DNA from: Dysgonomonas hofstadii | GTDB taxonomy: Bacteria; Bacteroidota; Bacteroidia; Bacteroidales; Dysgonomonadaceae | Direction of reading: 5' to 3' | NCBI RefSeq assembly: GCF_014196915.1 | Contig: NZ_JACIEP010000002.1 | Span: 124,001 to 188,000, forward strand | DNA: 64,000 nucleotides | In this document: positions 53,592-63,117 of the stretch, in pieces | Numbering within the stretch: the stretch's first letter is position 1 | How the letters are laid out: every line of letters starts with the position of its first letter | Notes under the pieces: model-generated | The model's database searches: none | The model's input: the letters and a program-made list of their open reading frames with translations, nothing else | What the model was told of the DNA's origin: nothing | Made by a program: the position numbers and the translations under genes

Positions 53592-53609
53592 TGTCTGTTT
53601 TTTACAAGA
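53592..53609 (+). promoter_or_regulatory. Candidate AraC operator, site 2
   Basis: TGTCTGTTTTTTACAAGA between the AraC and VOC genes, 3 bases after the AraC stop and 19 bases before the VOC promoter box; nearly identical with the motif at 52711-52728. Confidence 0.5.
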
Positions 53610-53628
53610 TTTGAAAAATTTGCTTATC

Positions 53629-53636
53629 TACTTTTG
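53629..53636 (+). promoter_or_regulatory. -7 promoter box of the VOC gene
   Basis: TACTTTTG, 37 bases before the ATG at 53674, inside the longer frame from 53611. Confidence 0.5.
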
Positions 53637-53673
53637 TGATGTCTTAATTGAATTACAAACCAAAACAGATTTT

Positions 53674-54042
53674 ATGAAAAGATTAGTAGCATTCTTCGAA
53701 ATCCCATGTTCCAATTTTCAAAGGGCAGTAAAATTCTACAAAAGCATTTTTAATATCGAAATGACAACTTTCGAGTGTGAAAATGAGAAAATGGCATTCT
53801 TTCCGGATGAAGACGGATTAGCTCCGGGAGCTATTTCGTGGGCAGAAGATTTTTCACCTTCACAAAACGGGATTCTTATCAGCCTGAACTGTGAGAATAT
53901 ATCCGAAACACTGGCATTAGCAGAAAAGAACGGAGGGAAATTGGTTATTCCAAAAACGAAAATTGAAGCAGAAAACCGTGGTTACTTCTGTGTGTTTTCA
54001 GACAGTGAAGGCAACCATATCGGACTGTATTCGGACAATTAA
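53674..54042 (+). CDS. VOC (vicinal oxygen chelate) family protein
   Basis: 122 residues from MKRLVAFFEIPCSNFQRAVK. The betaalphabeta-beta-beta VOC fold is recognisable in FEIPCSNFQRAVKFYKSIFN and, in the second half, LALAEKNGGKLVIPKTKIEA, ending GYFCVFSDSEGNHIGLYS. This is glyoxalase/bleomycin-resistance-like; the substrate is unknown and the enzymatic metal site is uncertain. The longer start at 53611 is not used because a promoter box lies inside it. Pairs of an AraC regulator and a VOC protein are common. Confidence 0.85.
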   Translation: MKRLVAFFEIPCSNFQRAVKFYKSIFNIEMTTFECENEKMAFFPDEDGLAPGAISWAEDFSPSQNGILISLNCENISETLALAEKNGGKLVIPKTKIEAENRGYFCVFSDSEGNHIGLYSDN

Positions 54043-54043
54043 T

Positions 54044-54204
54044 AAAAGAGGCTGTCCCAAAAGTAATTTCTGGTTTCTTTTTGTCATATTGAACGCAGTG
54101 AAATATCTCTTTTCGGGAGAGTTTAGATCCTTCGTTGCACTCAGGATGACAGAGAGAGTAACACTTTAACAGTGCAAAATCACTTTTGGGACAGCCTCTT
54201 TTTA
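54044..54204 (-). repeat. Long-hairpin repeat after the VOC gene (copy 2, inverted)
   Basis: About 161 bases starting 2 bases after the VOC stop. Ends AAAAGAGGCTGTCCCAAAAG and CTTTTGGGACAGCCTCTTTT. Its reverse complement aligns to the copy at 9528-9683 over the whole length (ends nearly identical, interior diverged), so the two copies are in opposite orientation. Likely terminator activity for the VOC gene. Confidence 0.8.
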
Positions 54205-54367
54205 TTTCATTACAGACAATTGGTTATCAACGAGTTAAAGCCAATATTTATTTATTTGAATAACAGAGAGAAATATCCCTCAGGATAACTGACTAACTGC
54301 TGAACTTATCTTTCTTATCATTTGTTAATTGTATATGTATTATTTGTTAATCATAAAAATAACAAAC

Positions 54368-55450
54368 ATGAAATCAAAACTATCTGCTATGTTGCTGGCT
54401 ATTGCCGCTTCGTTTATTTATCCACTTCCAACAGAGTCCTGCACAGGTATTACTTTGAATAGTAAAGAGGGAACTACCATCGTTGCGCGCACCATAGAAT
54501 GGGGCGGAAGTAATCTGAACAGTCAGTATGTTGTTGTACCCAGAGGATATACCAACCAATCGTATATTCCCGGAGGAATTGGCGGCATGAACTTTACTGC
54601 CCGTTACGGATATGTGGGACTGGCTGTCGAACAAAAAGACTTTGTAGCCGAGGGATTAAATGAAATGGGGCTTTCAGCCGGGCTATTCTACTTTCCCTAT
54701 TACGGAAAATATGAAAGTTATGATCCGGCAAAAAAAGAAAAGAGTATAGCTGACCTACAACTCATATCCTGGTTGTTGGGCGAATGTAAAACAGTAGACG
54801 AAGTAAAAGAGGCCGTTAAGAAAGTATGCGTTGTTAGTATTGATCCACGTGCATCAACTATTCACTGGCGATTTACTGACACATCGGGACGCCAACTTGT
54901 TCTCGAAATTATAAATGGTGTTCCCGTGTATTACGAAAATAAGTTGGGAGTACTCACAAACTCTCCGGGTTTCGAGTGGCATCTGACCAATCTCAATAAT
55001 TATGTCAACCTTTTTACGGGTACAGCTCCTGCAAAACATCTGGGAAACATAGAAATAACATCCTTTGGTGCAGGCAGTGGCTTTCTGGGAATACCCGGAG
55101 ACGTAACTTCCCCGTCGCGGTTTGTTCGTGCTGCTTTCTACCAGACATCAGCGCCACAGCAAGACACCGCTCTGAAAACAGTGCTTCAATGTTTTCAAAT
55201 ATTAAATAGTTTTGATATACCGGTAGGAATAGAGTTTCCAATAGGACAAGTGCCTTCTGACATACCAAGTGCCACACAATGGACTTCCGCCACCGATATG
55301 GAACACCGTATTATTTATTTCCGCACCATGTACAACAGTACCATCAGAAGTATCGACCTGAATACTATTGATTTTTTGAATGTCTCGTATCAGGCAATAC
55401 CAATGGATATTAAAATGCAGCAACCTGTAGATATTATAAATATAAATTAG
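54368..55450 (+). CDS. Secreted linear amide C-N hydrolase (choloylglycine hydrolase family)
   Basis: 360 residues from MKSKLSAMLLAIAASFIYPL. After the signal peptide the mature sequence would begin at or near CTGITLNSKEGTTIVARTIE. The Cys is the N-terminal nucleophile of the Ntn fold, and RTIEWGGSN carries the family Arg (the more common Asp two residues on is Glu here). NSPGFEWHLTNLNNYVNL is another family block. Such enzymes hydrolyse penicillin V, conjugated bile acids or N-acyl lactones; the substrate cannot be read here. The ATG at 54329 adds thirteen residues and is less likely. Confidence 0.88.
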   Translation: MKSKLSAMLLAIAASFIYPLPTESCTGITLNSKEGTTIVARTIEWGGSNLNSQYVVVPRGYTNQSYIPGGIGGMNFTARYGYVGLAVEQKDFVAEGLNEMGLSAGLFYFPYYGKYESYDPAKKEKSIADLQLISWLLGECKTVDEVKEAVKKVCVVSIDPRASTIHWRFTDTSGRQLVLEIINGVPVYYENKLGVLTNSPGFEWHLTNLNNYVNLFTGTAPAKHLGNIEITSFGAGSGFLGIPGDVTSPSRFVRAAFYQTSAPQQDTALKTVLQCFQILNSFDIPVGIEFPIGQVPSDIPSATQWTSATDMEHRIIYFRTMYNSTIRSIDLNTIDFLNVSYQAIPMDIKMQQPVDIININ

Positions 55451-55521
55451 GAAGTAATCATTGAATAAATACCTCTCAACTGACCATTGGCTTCACCAAT
55501 TATTTCGTTCTTTATAACAAG

Positions 55522-55556
55522 AAGAGGCATCTCAAAGTGAGATGCCTCTTTTCTCT
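55522..55556. terminator. Bidirectional terminator between the amide hydrolase and fumarase genes
   Basis: AAGAGGCATCTC-AAAGT-GAGATGCCTCTT, a perfect 12-bp stem, followed by TTCTCT; placed between two convergent stops. Confidence 0.82.
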
Positions 55557-55569
55557 ATAAATTATATAA

Positions 55570-57210
55570 TTAACACATTGTACAATTAACGGGTTTCAAC
55601 TGCTGAAAAAAATCATTTCCTTTATCATCGACAAGGATGAATGCAGGGAAATCAACCACTTCTATTTTCCAGATAGCCTCCATACCCAATTCAGGATATT
55701 CAAGGCATTCAAGACTCTTGATACTGTTTTGAGCTAAAATCGCAGCAGGCCCCCCGATACTTCCCAGATAGAAGCCGCCATGCTTCTTACAGGCATCTGT
55801 TACCTGCTGGCTGCGATTACCCTTGGCGATCATAACCATACTACCGCCATGCGACTGGAACGAATCCACATAAGAGTCCATACGTCCGGCTGTCGTCGGC
55901 CCCATCGAACCACTAGCATACCCTTTCGGTGTTTTAGCAGGACCTGCATAATAGATTGGGTGATCCTTAATATATTGCGGTAGTCCCTCACCTTTATCAA
56001 TTCTTTCCTGCAATTTTGCATGAGCTATATCACGGCCTACAATGATTGTTCCGGTGAGTGACAAGCGTGTAGAGACCGGATATTTTGTAAGTTCGGCCAG
56101 TATTTCCTTCATCGGGTGGTTCAGGTCGATCTTAACTCCTCCGGCTTCTCCGGCCTGCCTGTATTCCTCAGGAATCAGACGTCCCGGATTATCTTCAAGC
56201 TTTTCCAACCATACTCCGTCCTTATTGATCTTCCCTTTTATGTTACGGTCTGCCGAACAGGAAACTCCCATCCCGACAGGACATGATGCCCCATGGCGAG
56301 GCAAACGGACCACACGTATATCGTGAGCGAAGAATTTACCTCCGAACTGTGCGCCAAGGCCAAGTTGCTGCGCTGCTTTTAACAATTTCGCTTCCATTTC
56401 CAGATCGCGGAAGGCACGTCCGCCCTCGTTACCCGAAGCCGGTAATTCATCATAATATTTAGTCGACGCCAGTTTAACCGTTTTCAGGTTTGTTTCTACC
56501 GAAGTGCCACCAATCACAAAAGCAATATGGTAAGGTGGGCAAGCTGCAGTACCCAGCGATTTCATTTTCTCAATCAGGAAAGGTTCCAGTTTTTCAGGAG
56601 TAAGCAATGCTTTCGTTTCCTGATAGAGATATGTTTTATTGGCAGATCCACCGCCTTTAGCTACAAACAGGAATTTATATTCATTCCCCTGAATGGCATA
56701 AAGGTCGATCTGGGCGGGAAGATTCGTGCCCGTATTTATCTCTTTATACATATCCAGCGGGGCATTTTGCGAATAACGGAGATTATCTTCGGTAAAAGTA
56801 TTATATACACCTCGCGACAAGGCTTCTTCATCATTCGCACCTGTAAACACATTCTGACCTTTTTTCCCCATAATAATGGCTGTACCCGTATCCTGGCAGA
56901 AAGGAAGAATTCCTTTTGCCGAAATTTCAGAATTACGCAGGAAAGTAAGAGCTACGAATTTATCATTGTCACTGGCCTCCGGATCGGAAAGTATTTTAGC
57001 CACCTGTTCCTGATGCTCGGGACGAAGCAGGAATTCCACATTATGAAAAGCATGTTGAGCCAGTAATGTAAGAGCCTCGGGTTCTACTTTCAATATTTCC
57101 TGTCCTTCAAAGTTTGCCGTAGACACATAGTCTTTCGATAATAGATAATACTCTGTCGTATCTTTCCCCAATGGGAACGTTTCCTGATACTTAAACGGAG
57201 GAGTTGCCAT
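55570..57210 (-). CDS. Fumarate hydratase, class I (iron-sulfur)
   Basis: 546 residues, the size of the two-domain class I enzyme (FumA/FumB). The Fe-S cysteines lie in [36 protein letters not shown] and [20 protein letters not shown]. The C-terminal domain has [20 protein letters not shown] and [15 protein letters not shown]. It hydrates fumarate to malate in the oxidative or reductive TCA branch. It has its own promoter box on the minus strand (57239-57246). Confidence 0.96.
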   Translation of the reverse strand: MATPPFKYQETFPLGKDTTEYYLLSKDYVSTANFEGQEILKVEPEALTLLAQHAFHNVEFLLRPEHQEQVAKILSDPEASDNDKFVALTFLRNSEISAKGILPFCQDTGTAIIMGKKGQNVFTGANDEEALSRGVYNTFTEDNLRYSQNAPLDMYKEINTGTNLPAQIDLYAIQGNEYKFLFVAKGGGSANKTYLYQETKALLTPEKLEPFLIEKMKSLGTAACPPYHIAFVIGGTSVETNLKTVKLASTKYYDELPASGNEGGRAFRDLEMEAKLLKAAQQLGLGAQFGGKFFAHDIRVVRLPRHGASCPVGMGVSCSADRNIKGKINKDGVWLEKLEDNPGRLIPEEYRQAGEAGGVKIDLNHPMKEILAELTKYPVSTRLSLTGTIIVGRDIAHAKLQERIDKGEGLPQYIKDHPIYYAGPAKTPKGYASGSMGPTTAGRMDSYVDSFQSHGGSMVMIAKGNRSQQVTDACKKHGGFYLGSIGGPAAILAQNSIKSLECLEYPELGMEAIWKIEVVDFPAFILVDDKGNDFFQQLKPVNCTMC

Positions 57211-57238
57211 ATTTAATTTACGTTTTTAGTTTGATACG

Positions 57239-57246
57239 CAAAAATA
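57239..57246 (-). promoter_or_regulatory. -7 promoter box of the fumarase gene
   Basis: TATTTTTG on the minus strand, 28 bases before the ATG. Confidence 0.5.
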
Positions 57247-57353
57247 CTAAATTAGTATCACCTTTTCAAGAAAGAAAGGTTTATAAAAGATAAAAAAGAA
57301 AGTGGTTTTATACTAAATTATAACTGAACAAATGTCATTCCCGAAAAAACTTG

Positions 57354-57361
57354 TATCTTTG
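57354..57361 (+). promoter_or_regulatory. -7 promoter box of the gene at 57425
   Basis: TATCTTTG, 63 bases before the ATG; matches TAnnTTTG. Confidence 0.5.
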
Positions 57362-57424
57362 TAATGTATTATATAAATTAGGGTAATTATATTGAAACTG
57401 AAGAAATAGGTTAAACATACACAA

Positions 57425-58609
57425 ATGAATACAAAAAAATATATCCTGTTATTATCCCTGATGATGATGCTTCCCTTGTTTGCAGCAGGGCAAAGGATGA
57501 GATTCGTCACAAAAAGGGAGGCCGAGCAGTTGGGCCAAAAAGAATATAAAGCCAGTACCGGGGAAGTTACAAAAGTGGTAAACACCGTAGGTAGCGGACT
57601 CGACGATGAATACTCGCAATTTCTGTTCAGAAAGACAGGGAATGCTGAAGTCGATTCCATTTTTTCGGACATAAATTCCAATTATGACAATCTTGAAGAA
57701 GCAGCGCTCGACATCGACCGCCTGCTACGGGAAGTAGACCTCGACAGAAAAACCAATAGTGAGACCAACGAAGCGCTACAATTTTGGATAGCACGCAGAA
57801 ACAGGGAACGGAAGAAAAAAGAACAGGAGGCCGGCAAAGTCGCTGACAACCTGCTCAAAAGAGATCCTTCGGTAGAACAATTAATCAGAGACAGATATCG
57901 TTTTGGCAACCAGCCTACCTTTTATATAAACGGTGTGGAAGTAGACAACAGTGTCGCTAACAAGCTATATCCGGGAGAAATCATAAAACGTGATATCCGC
58001 ACCAAAGACACAGCCTCGGGAAACCCAAATGGAGAGATATGGCTGACTGTTACCGACAAGGCCCTAAAACGGGTAAAGATTCCATTAGAACTTACATATA
58101 ATTATTTGTATGAGGAGGCCGAAACAGCACCTGCTAAAGAACTGGCTACCTACCTCGAAGAAAAAGAAAAAGAACGTAAAAGGATTGAAGCAAAATCACT
58201 GCCTGTCGTAAGAAGAGAAAAAACTTCGAGCGGAGAATATGTAGACATACCGGCTTCAGGACAATCAGGAACTACTGTAATAAAAAGCCAGGTAGAGGAA
58301 ACGGAACAAGCCCGGGACTCGAGGACACAGGTAATATCCAGATCTGTAAACGATCAGGTTGTGTTTGGCAGAGAAGATCAACCTCAAACATCGCAACCAG
58401 CCTCAAACAGACAATCACAACCTGTTATAAAAAGAGAAGTGGAAAGCAATCCGGCTAATACTCTGCCGCAAAACAACCAATCTCAACAACAGGCAAAACA
58501 AAAGCAAGAAGTAAAAAATGAGCAGTCGTCTAAAAAGTCGGTAAGAAAAATAAAACAGGACAGAGAAAGACGCTACGACGAGGACGGCCTTGAAATATAT
58601 GAAGATTAA
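57425..58609 (+). CDS. Unknown secreted protein with charged, Gln-rich C-terminus
   Basis: 394 residues, family not recognised. A signal peptide (MNTKKYILLLSLMMMLPLFA, cleavage near AAGQ) is followed by an alpha-helical segment (about 80-150, LDIDRLLREVDLDRKTNSET and NRERKKKEQEAGKVADNLLK). A small compact part follows (about 155-235, FYINGVEVDNSVANKLYPGE). The last 150 residues are low-complexity, rich in Glu, Gln, Lys and Ser, probably disordered. The compact segment has the flavour of a TonB-box or receptor N-terminal domain but is too short to call. Its stop overlaps the convergent purN stop by 4 bases. Confidence 0.72.
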   Translation: MNTKKYILLLSLMMMLPLFAAGQRMRFVTKREAEQLGQKEYKASTGEVTKVVNTVGSGLDDEYSQFLFRKTGNAEVDSIFSDINSNYDNLEEAALDIDRLLREVDLDRKTNSETNEALQFWIARRNRERKKKEQEAGKVADNLLKRDPSVEQLIRDRYRFGNQPTFYINGVEVDNSVANKLYPGEIIKRDIRTKDTASGNPNGEIWLTVTDKALKRVKIPLELTYNYLYEEAETAPAKELATYLEEKEKERKRIEAKSLPVVRREKTSSGEYVDIPASGQSGTTVIKSQVEETEQARDSRTQVISRSVNDQVVFGREDQPQTSQPASNRQSQPVIKREVESNPANTLPQNNQSQQQAKQKQEVKNEQSSKKSVRKIKQDRERRYDEDGLEIYED

Positions 58610-59172
58610 TCTTTAAGTAATTTTTCAATAATAACAGGAAAGTGCGTATACTCCAGTATATGCACTTTTTTTGCGACATCCTCATAACTATCCGATGGAA
58701 GAACAGGACATTTAGCCTGAAAAACGACAGCCCCTTCATCATAGTTTTCATTTACATAATGAATTGTAATACCCGATTCTTTCTCGCCGTTTTCTACAAC
58801 AGCCTTATGCACATTATCGCCATACATCCCCTTTCCTCCGTATTTAGGTAAAAGAGCCGGATGAATGTTTATTATCCCATCAGGATATGCATTTATAAGA
58901 TTTTCGGGAACCTTTAGAAGAAAGCCCGCAAGAACGATAAAATCAATTTCTCTCTCTTTCAGAATATCAAGCACTTTATCTGTAGTTTCAAAATCGTTTT
59001 TAGAGAAAGTGACAGACTCTATTCCATAGCTTTTTACCCTCTCATGCACAAAGGCATCCTTCTTGTTTGAAATGATTAACGCAATATTTACTATTTCATC
59101 ATTCGCAAAATATTTAATGATATTTTCAGCGTTAGTTCCTGATCCTGAGGCAAAAATGGCTATATTTTTCAT
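58606..59172 (-). CDS. purN: Phosphoribosylglycinamide formyltransferase
   Basis: 188 residues; adds a formyl group to GAR with 10-formyl-THF in purine synthesis. Key motifs are IFASGSGTNAENIIKYF (phosphate loop), IINIHPALLPKYGGKGMYG (catalytic His) and GITIHYVNENYDEGAVVFQ (catalytic Asp). Length is normal. Divergent from acpP across a 154-base gap. Confidence 0.95.
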   Translation of the reverse strand: MKNIAIFASGSGTNAENIIKYFANDEIVNIALIISNKKDAFVHERVKSYGIESVTFSKNDFETTDKVLDILKEREIDFIVLAGFLLKVPENLINAYPDGIINIHPALLPKYGGKGMYGDNVHKAVVENGEKESGITIHYVNENYDEGAVVFQAKCPVLPSDSYEDVAKKVHILEYTHFPVIIEKLLKD

Positions 59173-59243
59173 TTAATCAAATTATACATATCTGCACACA
59201 AACAAAAATAATGTGCAATTTTAACTATTTTATAAGGAAAATA

Positions 59244-59276
59244 TTTGTTTCGTATGCATAAAAAAACGTTACTTTG
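59244..59276 (+). promoter_or_regulatory. Promoter of acpP-fabF-rnc
   Basis: TTTG at 59244-59247 and TTACTTTG at 59269-59276 with 21 bases between; a good match to the Bacteroidota -33/-7 arrangement (the -7 box has one mismatch). Confidence 0.6.
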
Positions 59277-59326
59277 CACCGACAAAATTAAAAATAAAAA
59301 TTTATTATTAATCAAAACTAAGAATT

Positions 59327-59563
59327 ATGTCAGAAGTAGCATCAAAAGTGAAAGCAATTATTGTTGATAAATTAGGTGTTGAAGAGTCTGAAGTAACTGA
59401 TACTGCAAGCTTTACAAACGACCTAGGCGCAGATTCACTTGACACAGTAGAATTAATCATGGAATTCGAAAAAGAATTTGGCATTTCTATTCCGGATGAT
59501 CAGACTGAAAAAATCGCTACAGTAGGAGACGCAGTTTCTTACATTGAAGCAAATGCAAAATAA
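59327..59563 (+). CDS. acpP: Acyl carrier protein
   Basis: 78 residues, acidic and helical, with the phosphopantetheine attachment site [17 protein letters not shown] (Ser37). Carries acyl intermediates in fatty acid synthesis. First gene of acpP-fabF-rnc, with a canonical promoter. Confidence 0.98.
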   Translation: MSEVASKVKAIIVDKLGVEESEVTDTASFTNDLGADSLDTVELIMEFEKEFGISIPDDQTEKIATVGDAVSYIEANAK

Positions 59564-59584
59564 TCTTTTTTCCAATAATTAATT

Positions 59585-60847
59585 ATGGAATTAAAAAGAG
59601 TAGTAGTAACAGGTCTGGGCGCGGTATCTCCTCTTGGCAACGATGTAGAAACTACATGGAAAAATGCCATTGCAGGGATAAGCGGGGCTGGACCTATTAC
59701 TCATTTTGACGCGTCAAAATTTAAAACACAATTCGCATGCGAAGTAAAAGACTACGATCCATCGAAATATATGGACCGGAAAGAGCTTCGCAAATGCGAC
59801 AGATATACACAACTGGCTATCGGTTCTTCAGAAGAAGCCATTGCGGATTCGGGACTCGACTTTGAAAAAGAGAACTGCGACCGGATCGGGGTTATCATGT
59901 CTGCCGGTATTGGTGGTATCAGAACTTTCGAAGAGGAAGTAGGATATTACTATACACACGAAGAGATGGGACCTAAATTCAATCCGTTCTTCATTCCCAA
60001 GATGATCTCGGATATAGCAGCAGGTCTGATATCAATACGCTACGGACTAAGAGGACCAAATTACGGTACAGTATCGGCATGCGCATCATCAACACACAGC
60101 GCTATATCTGCATTTGACCACATTCGTTTGGGCAAAGCAGATGTTATGGTGGTTGGTGGCGCAGAAGCTGCCATATCTGCATCGGGTGTAGGCGGATTCA
60201 ATGCTATGACTGCACTATCTACCCGTAACGATTCTCCTACGACAGCTTCGCGCCCATTTAGCGCCAGCCGCGACGGATTCGTTATCGGTGAAGGTTCAGC
60301 TTGTCTTATCCTTGAAGAATTGGAACATGCTTTGGCTCGCGGTGCTAAAATATACGCTGAAGTAGTCGGTGGAGGTATGTCGGCCGATGCTTATCACCTT
60401 ACAGCTTCGCATCCTGAAGGATTGGGCGCTAAATTAGTGATGAGAAATGCTTTGGTTGATGCGCAGATAGATCCGACTGAGATGGACTATATCAATGTTC
60501 ACGGAACATCTACCCCGGTAGGCGACCCGTCAGAGATTAAGGCTATTAAGGAAGTATTCGGCGATCATGCCTATAAACTAAACATCAGTTCCACTAAATC
60601 TATGACAGGCCACCTTCTTGGAGCCGCCGGAGCATTGGAAACTATGTTTTGTGTTTTAGCCATACAGAATGATATTGTCCCTCCTACCATCAACTTCACA
60701 GAAGGTGATGAAGATCCTGAAATCGATTATAAATTAAACCTGACTTTCAACAAAGCTCAGAAGAGGACAGTTAACGTTGCTTTATCGAATACATTCGGAT
60801 TCGGAGGACATAATGCTTGTGTTATAGTAAAGAAGTTTAAGAAATAA
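59585..60847 (+). CDS. fabF: Beta-ketoacyl-ACP synthase II
   Basis: 420 residues; condenses malonyl-ACP with acyl-ACP. The catalytic triad is C166 (VSACASSTHS), His in NVHGTSTPVGDPSEI and His in KSMTGHLLGAAGALE. Start MELKRVVVTGLGAVSPLGND. It lies 21 bases after acpP. Confidence 0.97.
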   Translation: MELKRVVVTGLGAVSPLGNDVETTWKNAIAGISGAGPITHFDASKFKTQFACEVKDYDPSKYMDRKELRKCDRYTQLAIGSSEEAIADSGLDFEKENCDRIGVIMSAGIGGIRTFEEEVGYYYTHEEMGPKFNPFFIPKMISDIAAGLISIRYGLRGPNYGTVSACASSTHSAISAFDHIRLGKADVMVVGGAEAAISASGVGGFNAMTALSTRNDSPTTASRPFSASRDGFVIGEGSACLILEELEHALARGAKIYAEVVGGGMSADAYHLTASHPEGLGAKLVMRNALVDAQIDPTEMDYINVHGTSTPVGDPSEIKAIKEVFGDHAYKLNISSTKSMTGHLLGAAGALETMFCVLAIQNDIVPPTINFTEGDEDPEIDYKLNLTFNKAQKRTVNVALSNTFGFGGHNACVIVKKFKK

Positions 60848-60853
60848 GTCATC

Positions 60854-61684
60854 GTGCTTAAAAAGATATATCGAGAAATAAGGCTTCTTCCCAAAAAAGG
60901 GAAGGAGCCTTATTTGTCTTTTTATAAGATACTGGGCTTCTATCCTTTCAATATAACTTTATACGAACAGGCTTTATTACACAAATCATCTTCCATAAAA
61001 CTAAAAGATGGGAAATGGATAAACAATGAGCGCCTCGAATTTCTTGGAGATGCTATACTGGATGCCATTGTTGCCGATATTGTATTCAAAGAATTTGAGT
61101 ACAAGAAAGAAGGATTCCTTACCAATATGCGTTCAAAAATCGTTCAGCGCGAAACCTTAAACAAACTGGCTCTCGAGCTGGGTATAGACAAGTTGGTGAA
61201 GACCTCTGCAAAAAACACTGCTCCGAATACACATATGTACGGCAATGCACTGGAAGCATTGATCGGGGCTATCTATCTGGATCAGGGCTACCGGGCTGCA
61301 AAAAAATTCGTATTCGAAAAGCTGATAACACAATATCTAAACATAGAAACAGTCGCCGAACAGGAAGCTAATTACAAATCACGCCTGATAGAATGGAGCC
61401 AGAAGCAGAAGATCTCTGTTAGCTTCGACCTTATCGACAGCTTTGTAGACGAACACAATACTCCGATATTTAAGACTGCCGTCATGATCTTAGGAGAACG
61501 GGCCGGACTTGGAACCGGATACTCTAAAAAAGAATCGCAACAAAAAGCAGCAAAAGAAGCATACAATAAGCTGCACAAGAACACTGAGTTCAGGAGTCAC
61601 ATATTTGAACTGCATTACACCCAGCAACAAAAACACAGCGAGCAATATGTGAAGACATCCGAGAAAGATACAGATCAACAATAA
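60854..61684 (+). CDS. rnc: Ribonuclease III
   Basis: 276 residues from a GTG start at 60854, 6 bases after fabF. The catalytic signature NERLEFLGDAILDAIVADIV (about 57-76) and YGNALEALIGAIYLDQGY (the second acidic site) are present, and a C-terminal dsRNA-binding domain follows (about 175-250). It processes rRNA and dsRNA. A polar tail of about 30 residues follows the dsRBD. In this phylum, rnc after acpP-fabF is usual. Confidence 0.95.
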   Translation: MLKKIYREIRLLPKKGKEPYLSFYKILGFYPFNITLYEQALLHKSSSIKLKDGKWINNERLEFLGDAILDAIVADIVFKEFEYKKEGFLTNMRSKIVQRETLNKLALELGIDKLVKTSAKNTAPNTHMYGNALEALIGAIYLDQGYRAAKKFVFEKLITQYLNIETVAEQEANYKSRLIEWSQKQKISVSFDLIDSFVDEHNTPIFKTAVMILGERAGLGTGYSKKESQQKAAKEAYNKLHKNTEFRSHIFELHYTQQQKHSEQYVKTSEKDTDQQ

Positions 61685-61815
61685 TTATACACCAATATAC
61701 TTTATTGTAGAATAACTTTTATTCTACCGCTTCCTCTTTTTCTTACATTAGAAAATTCTAATTATCTATTTGAATTAAAATACTGATATTTATTTTCACA
61801 TTAACAGAAAAACAA

Positions 61816-61823
61816 TAACTTTG
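61816..61823 (+). promoter_or_regulatory. -7 promoter box of asnA
   Basis: TAACTTTG, a full match to TAnnTTTG, 40 bases before the asnA ATG. Confidence 0.55.
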
Positions 61824-61863
61824 CCTTTCAATTTAATATAAAATACAAAAATCATCAATAAAA

Positions 61864-62901
61864 ATGAGTTATTTAGTCAAGCCGAAGCAATACCATGCGA
61901 TACTCGACCTGCAACAAACCGAGATGGGCATTAAACAGATTAAGGACTTTTTCCAGCAAAACCTGTCTTCAGAATTAAGGCTCAGGAGGGTAACAGCTCC
62001 TCTGTTTGTACTAAAGGGAATGGGTATTAACGACGACTTGAATGGCGTGGAGCGGGCTGTGAATTTCCCTATAAAAGACATGGGAGACGAGCGTGCAGAA
62101 ATTGTACACTCCCTGGCTAAGTGGAAGCGGTTGACTCTGGCTGATTATAAGATAAATGAGGGCTTTGGCATATACACAGATATGAATGCCATACGTGCCG
62201 ACGAAGAACTGGGCAACCTGCATTCACTATATGTAGACCAATGGGACTGGGAAATGGTAATGTCTCCCAAAAACAGGGATATTGAATTCCTGAAAGAAAT
62301 AGTAAGACGCATATATGCAGCGCTGGTACGCACCGAATATCTCGTTTATGAGATCTTCCCGGCTATTGCACCTATCCTGCCTTGCGAAATCACATTCATA
62401 CATTCAGAAGAATTACTCAGGATGTATCCCGACCTGTCTGAGAAAGAACGGGAAAACAAAATCGCTCAAAAACACGGTGCTGTCTTTATTATCGGGATTG
62501 GTGGTATGCTAAGTAACGGAAAACCTCACGACGGGCGCGCTCCTGACTATGACGACTGGACTACCCGTTCTGAAAACGGATATCATGGTCTGAACGGAGA
62601 CCTGATTGTCTGGAATCCTGTATTAAGACAGGCCATGGAGCTCTCTTCAATGGGCATCCGTGTTAACAAGGAGGTTCTGCTTGAGCAACTTAGACTTACC
62701 GGACTGGAATCACGGAAAGAGCTTTATTTTCACAGACGCCTGATCGATGGCGAGTTACCTCAGTCCATAGGAGGAGGAATCGGACAATCACGCCTTTGTA
62801 TGTTCTACCTGAGGAAAGGGCACATTGGAGAAATTCAGGCAGGCATATGGCCAGCCAAAATGCGTAATGAGGCCGAAGCATTAGGTATGCCTTTGATATA
62901 G
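61864..62901 (+). CDS. asnA: Aspartate-ammonia ligase
   Basis: 345 residues, the ammonia-dependent AsnA enzyme that makes asparagine from aspartate and ATP. It is related to class II aminoacyl-tRNA synthetases; signature segments are LRLRRVTAPLFVLKGMGIND, ERAVNFPIKDMGDERAEIVH, YTDMNAIRADEELGNLHSLY and a C-terminal GGGIGQSRLCMFYLRKGHIG. No asnB is in view. It has its own promoter and is followed by a long-stem terminator. Confidence 0.96.
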   Translation: MSYLVKPKQYHAILDLQQTEMGIKQIKDFFQQNLSSELRLRRVTAPLFVLKGMGINDDLNGVERAVNFPIKDMGDERAEIVHSLAKWKRLTLADYKINEGFGIYTDMNAIRADEELGNLHSLYVDQWDWEMVMSPKNRDIEFLKEIVRRIYAALVRTEYLVYEIFPAIAPILPCEITFIHSEELLRMYPDLSEKERENKIAQKHGAVFIIGIGGMLSNGKPHDGRAPDYDDWTTRSENGYHGLNGDLIVWNPVLRQAMELSSMGIRVNKEVLLEQLRLTGLESRKELYFHRRLIDGELPQSIGGGIGQSRLCMFYLRKGHIGEIQAGIWPAKMRNEAEALGMPLI

Positions 62902-62947
62902 GATCAACTCAGAAACAGGTAATTAGTTACCATATATATTTAATTCG

Positions 62948-62984
62948 AACAAAAGAACTGCCATTGGGTAGTTCTTTTGTTTTG
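62948..62984 (+). terminator. Intrinsic terminator after asnA
   Basis: A 15-bp stem AACAAAAGAACTGCC/GGTAGTTCTTTTGTT (one G-T) with loop ATTG, followed by TTG. Confidence 0.8.
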
Positions 62985-63117
62985 AAACTGAATAATATAC
63001 CTTTTTTGAAAGAAATAGAAAAAAGGTGAAATTATGATAATAGGTGACATATATAATACAGAAAGAGGAAAAGTGAGTTTTTTTAATGAATAAATTTCCT
63101 TAACTTTATATCCGTAG

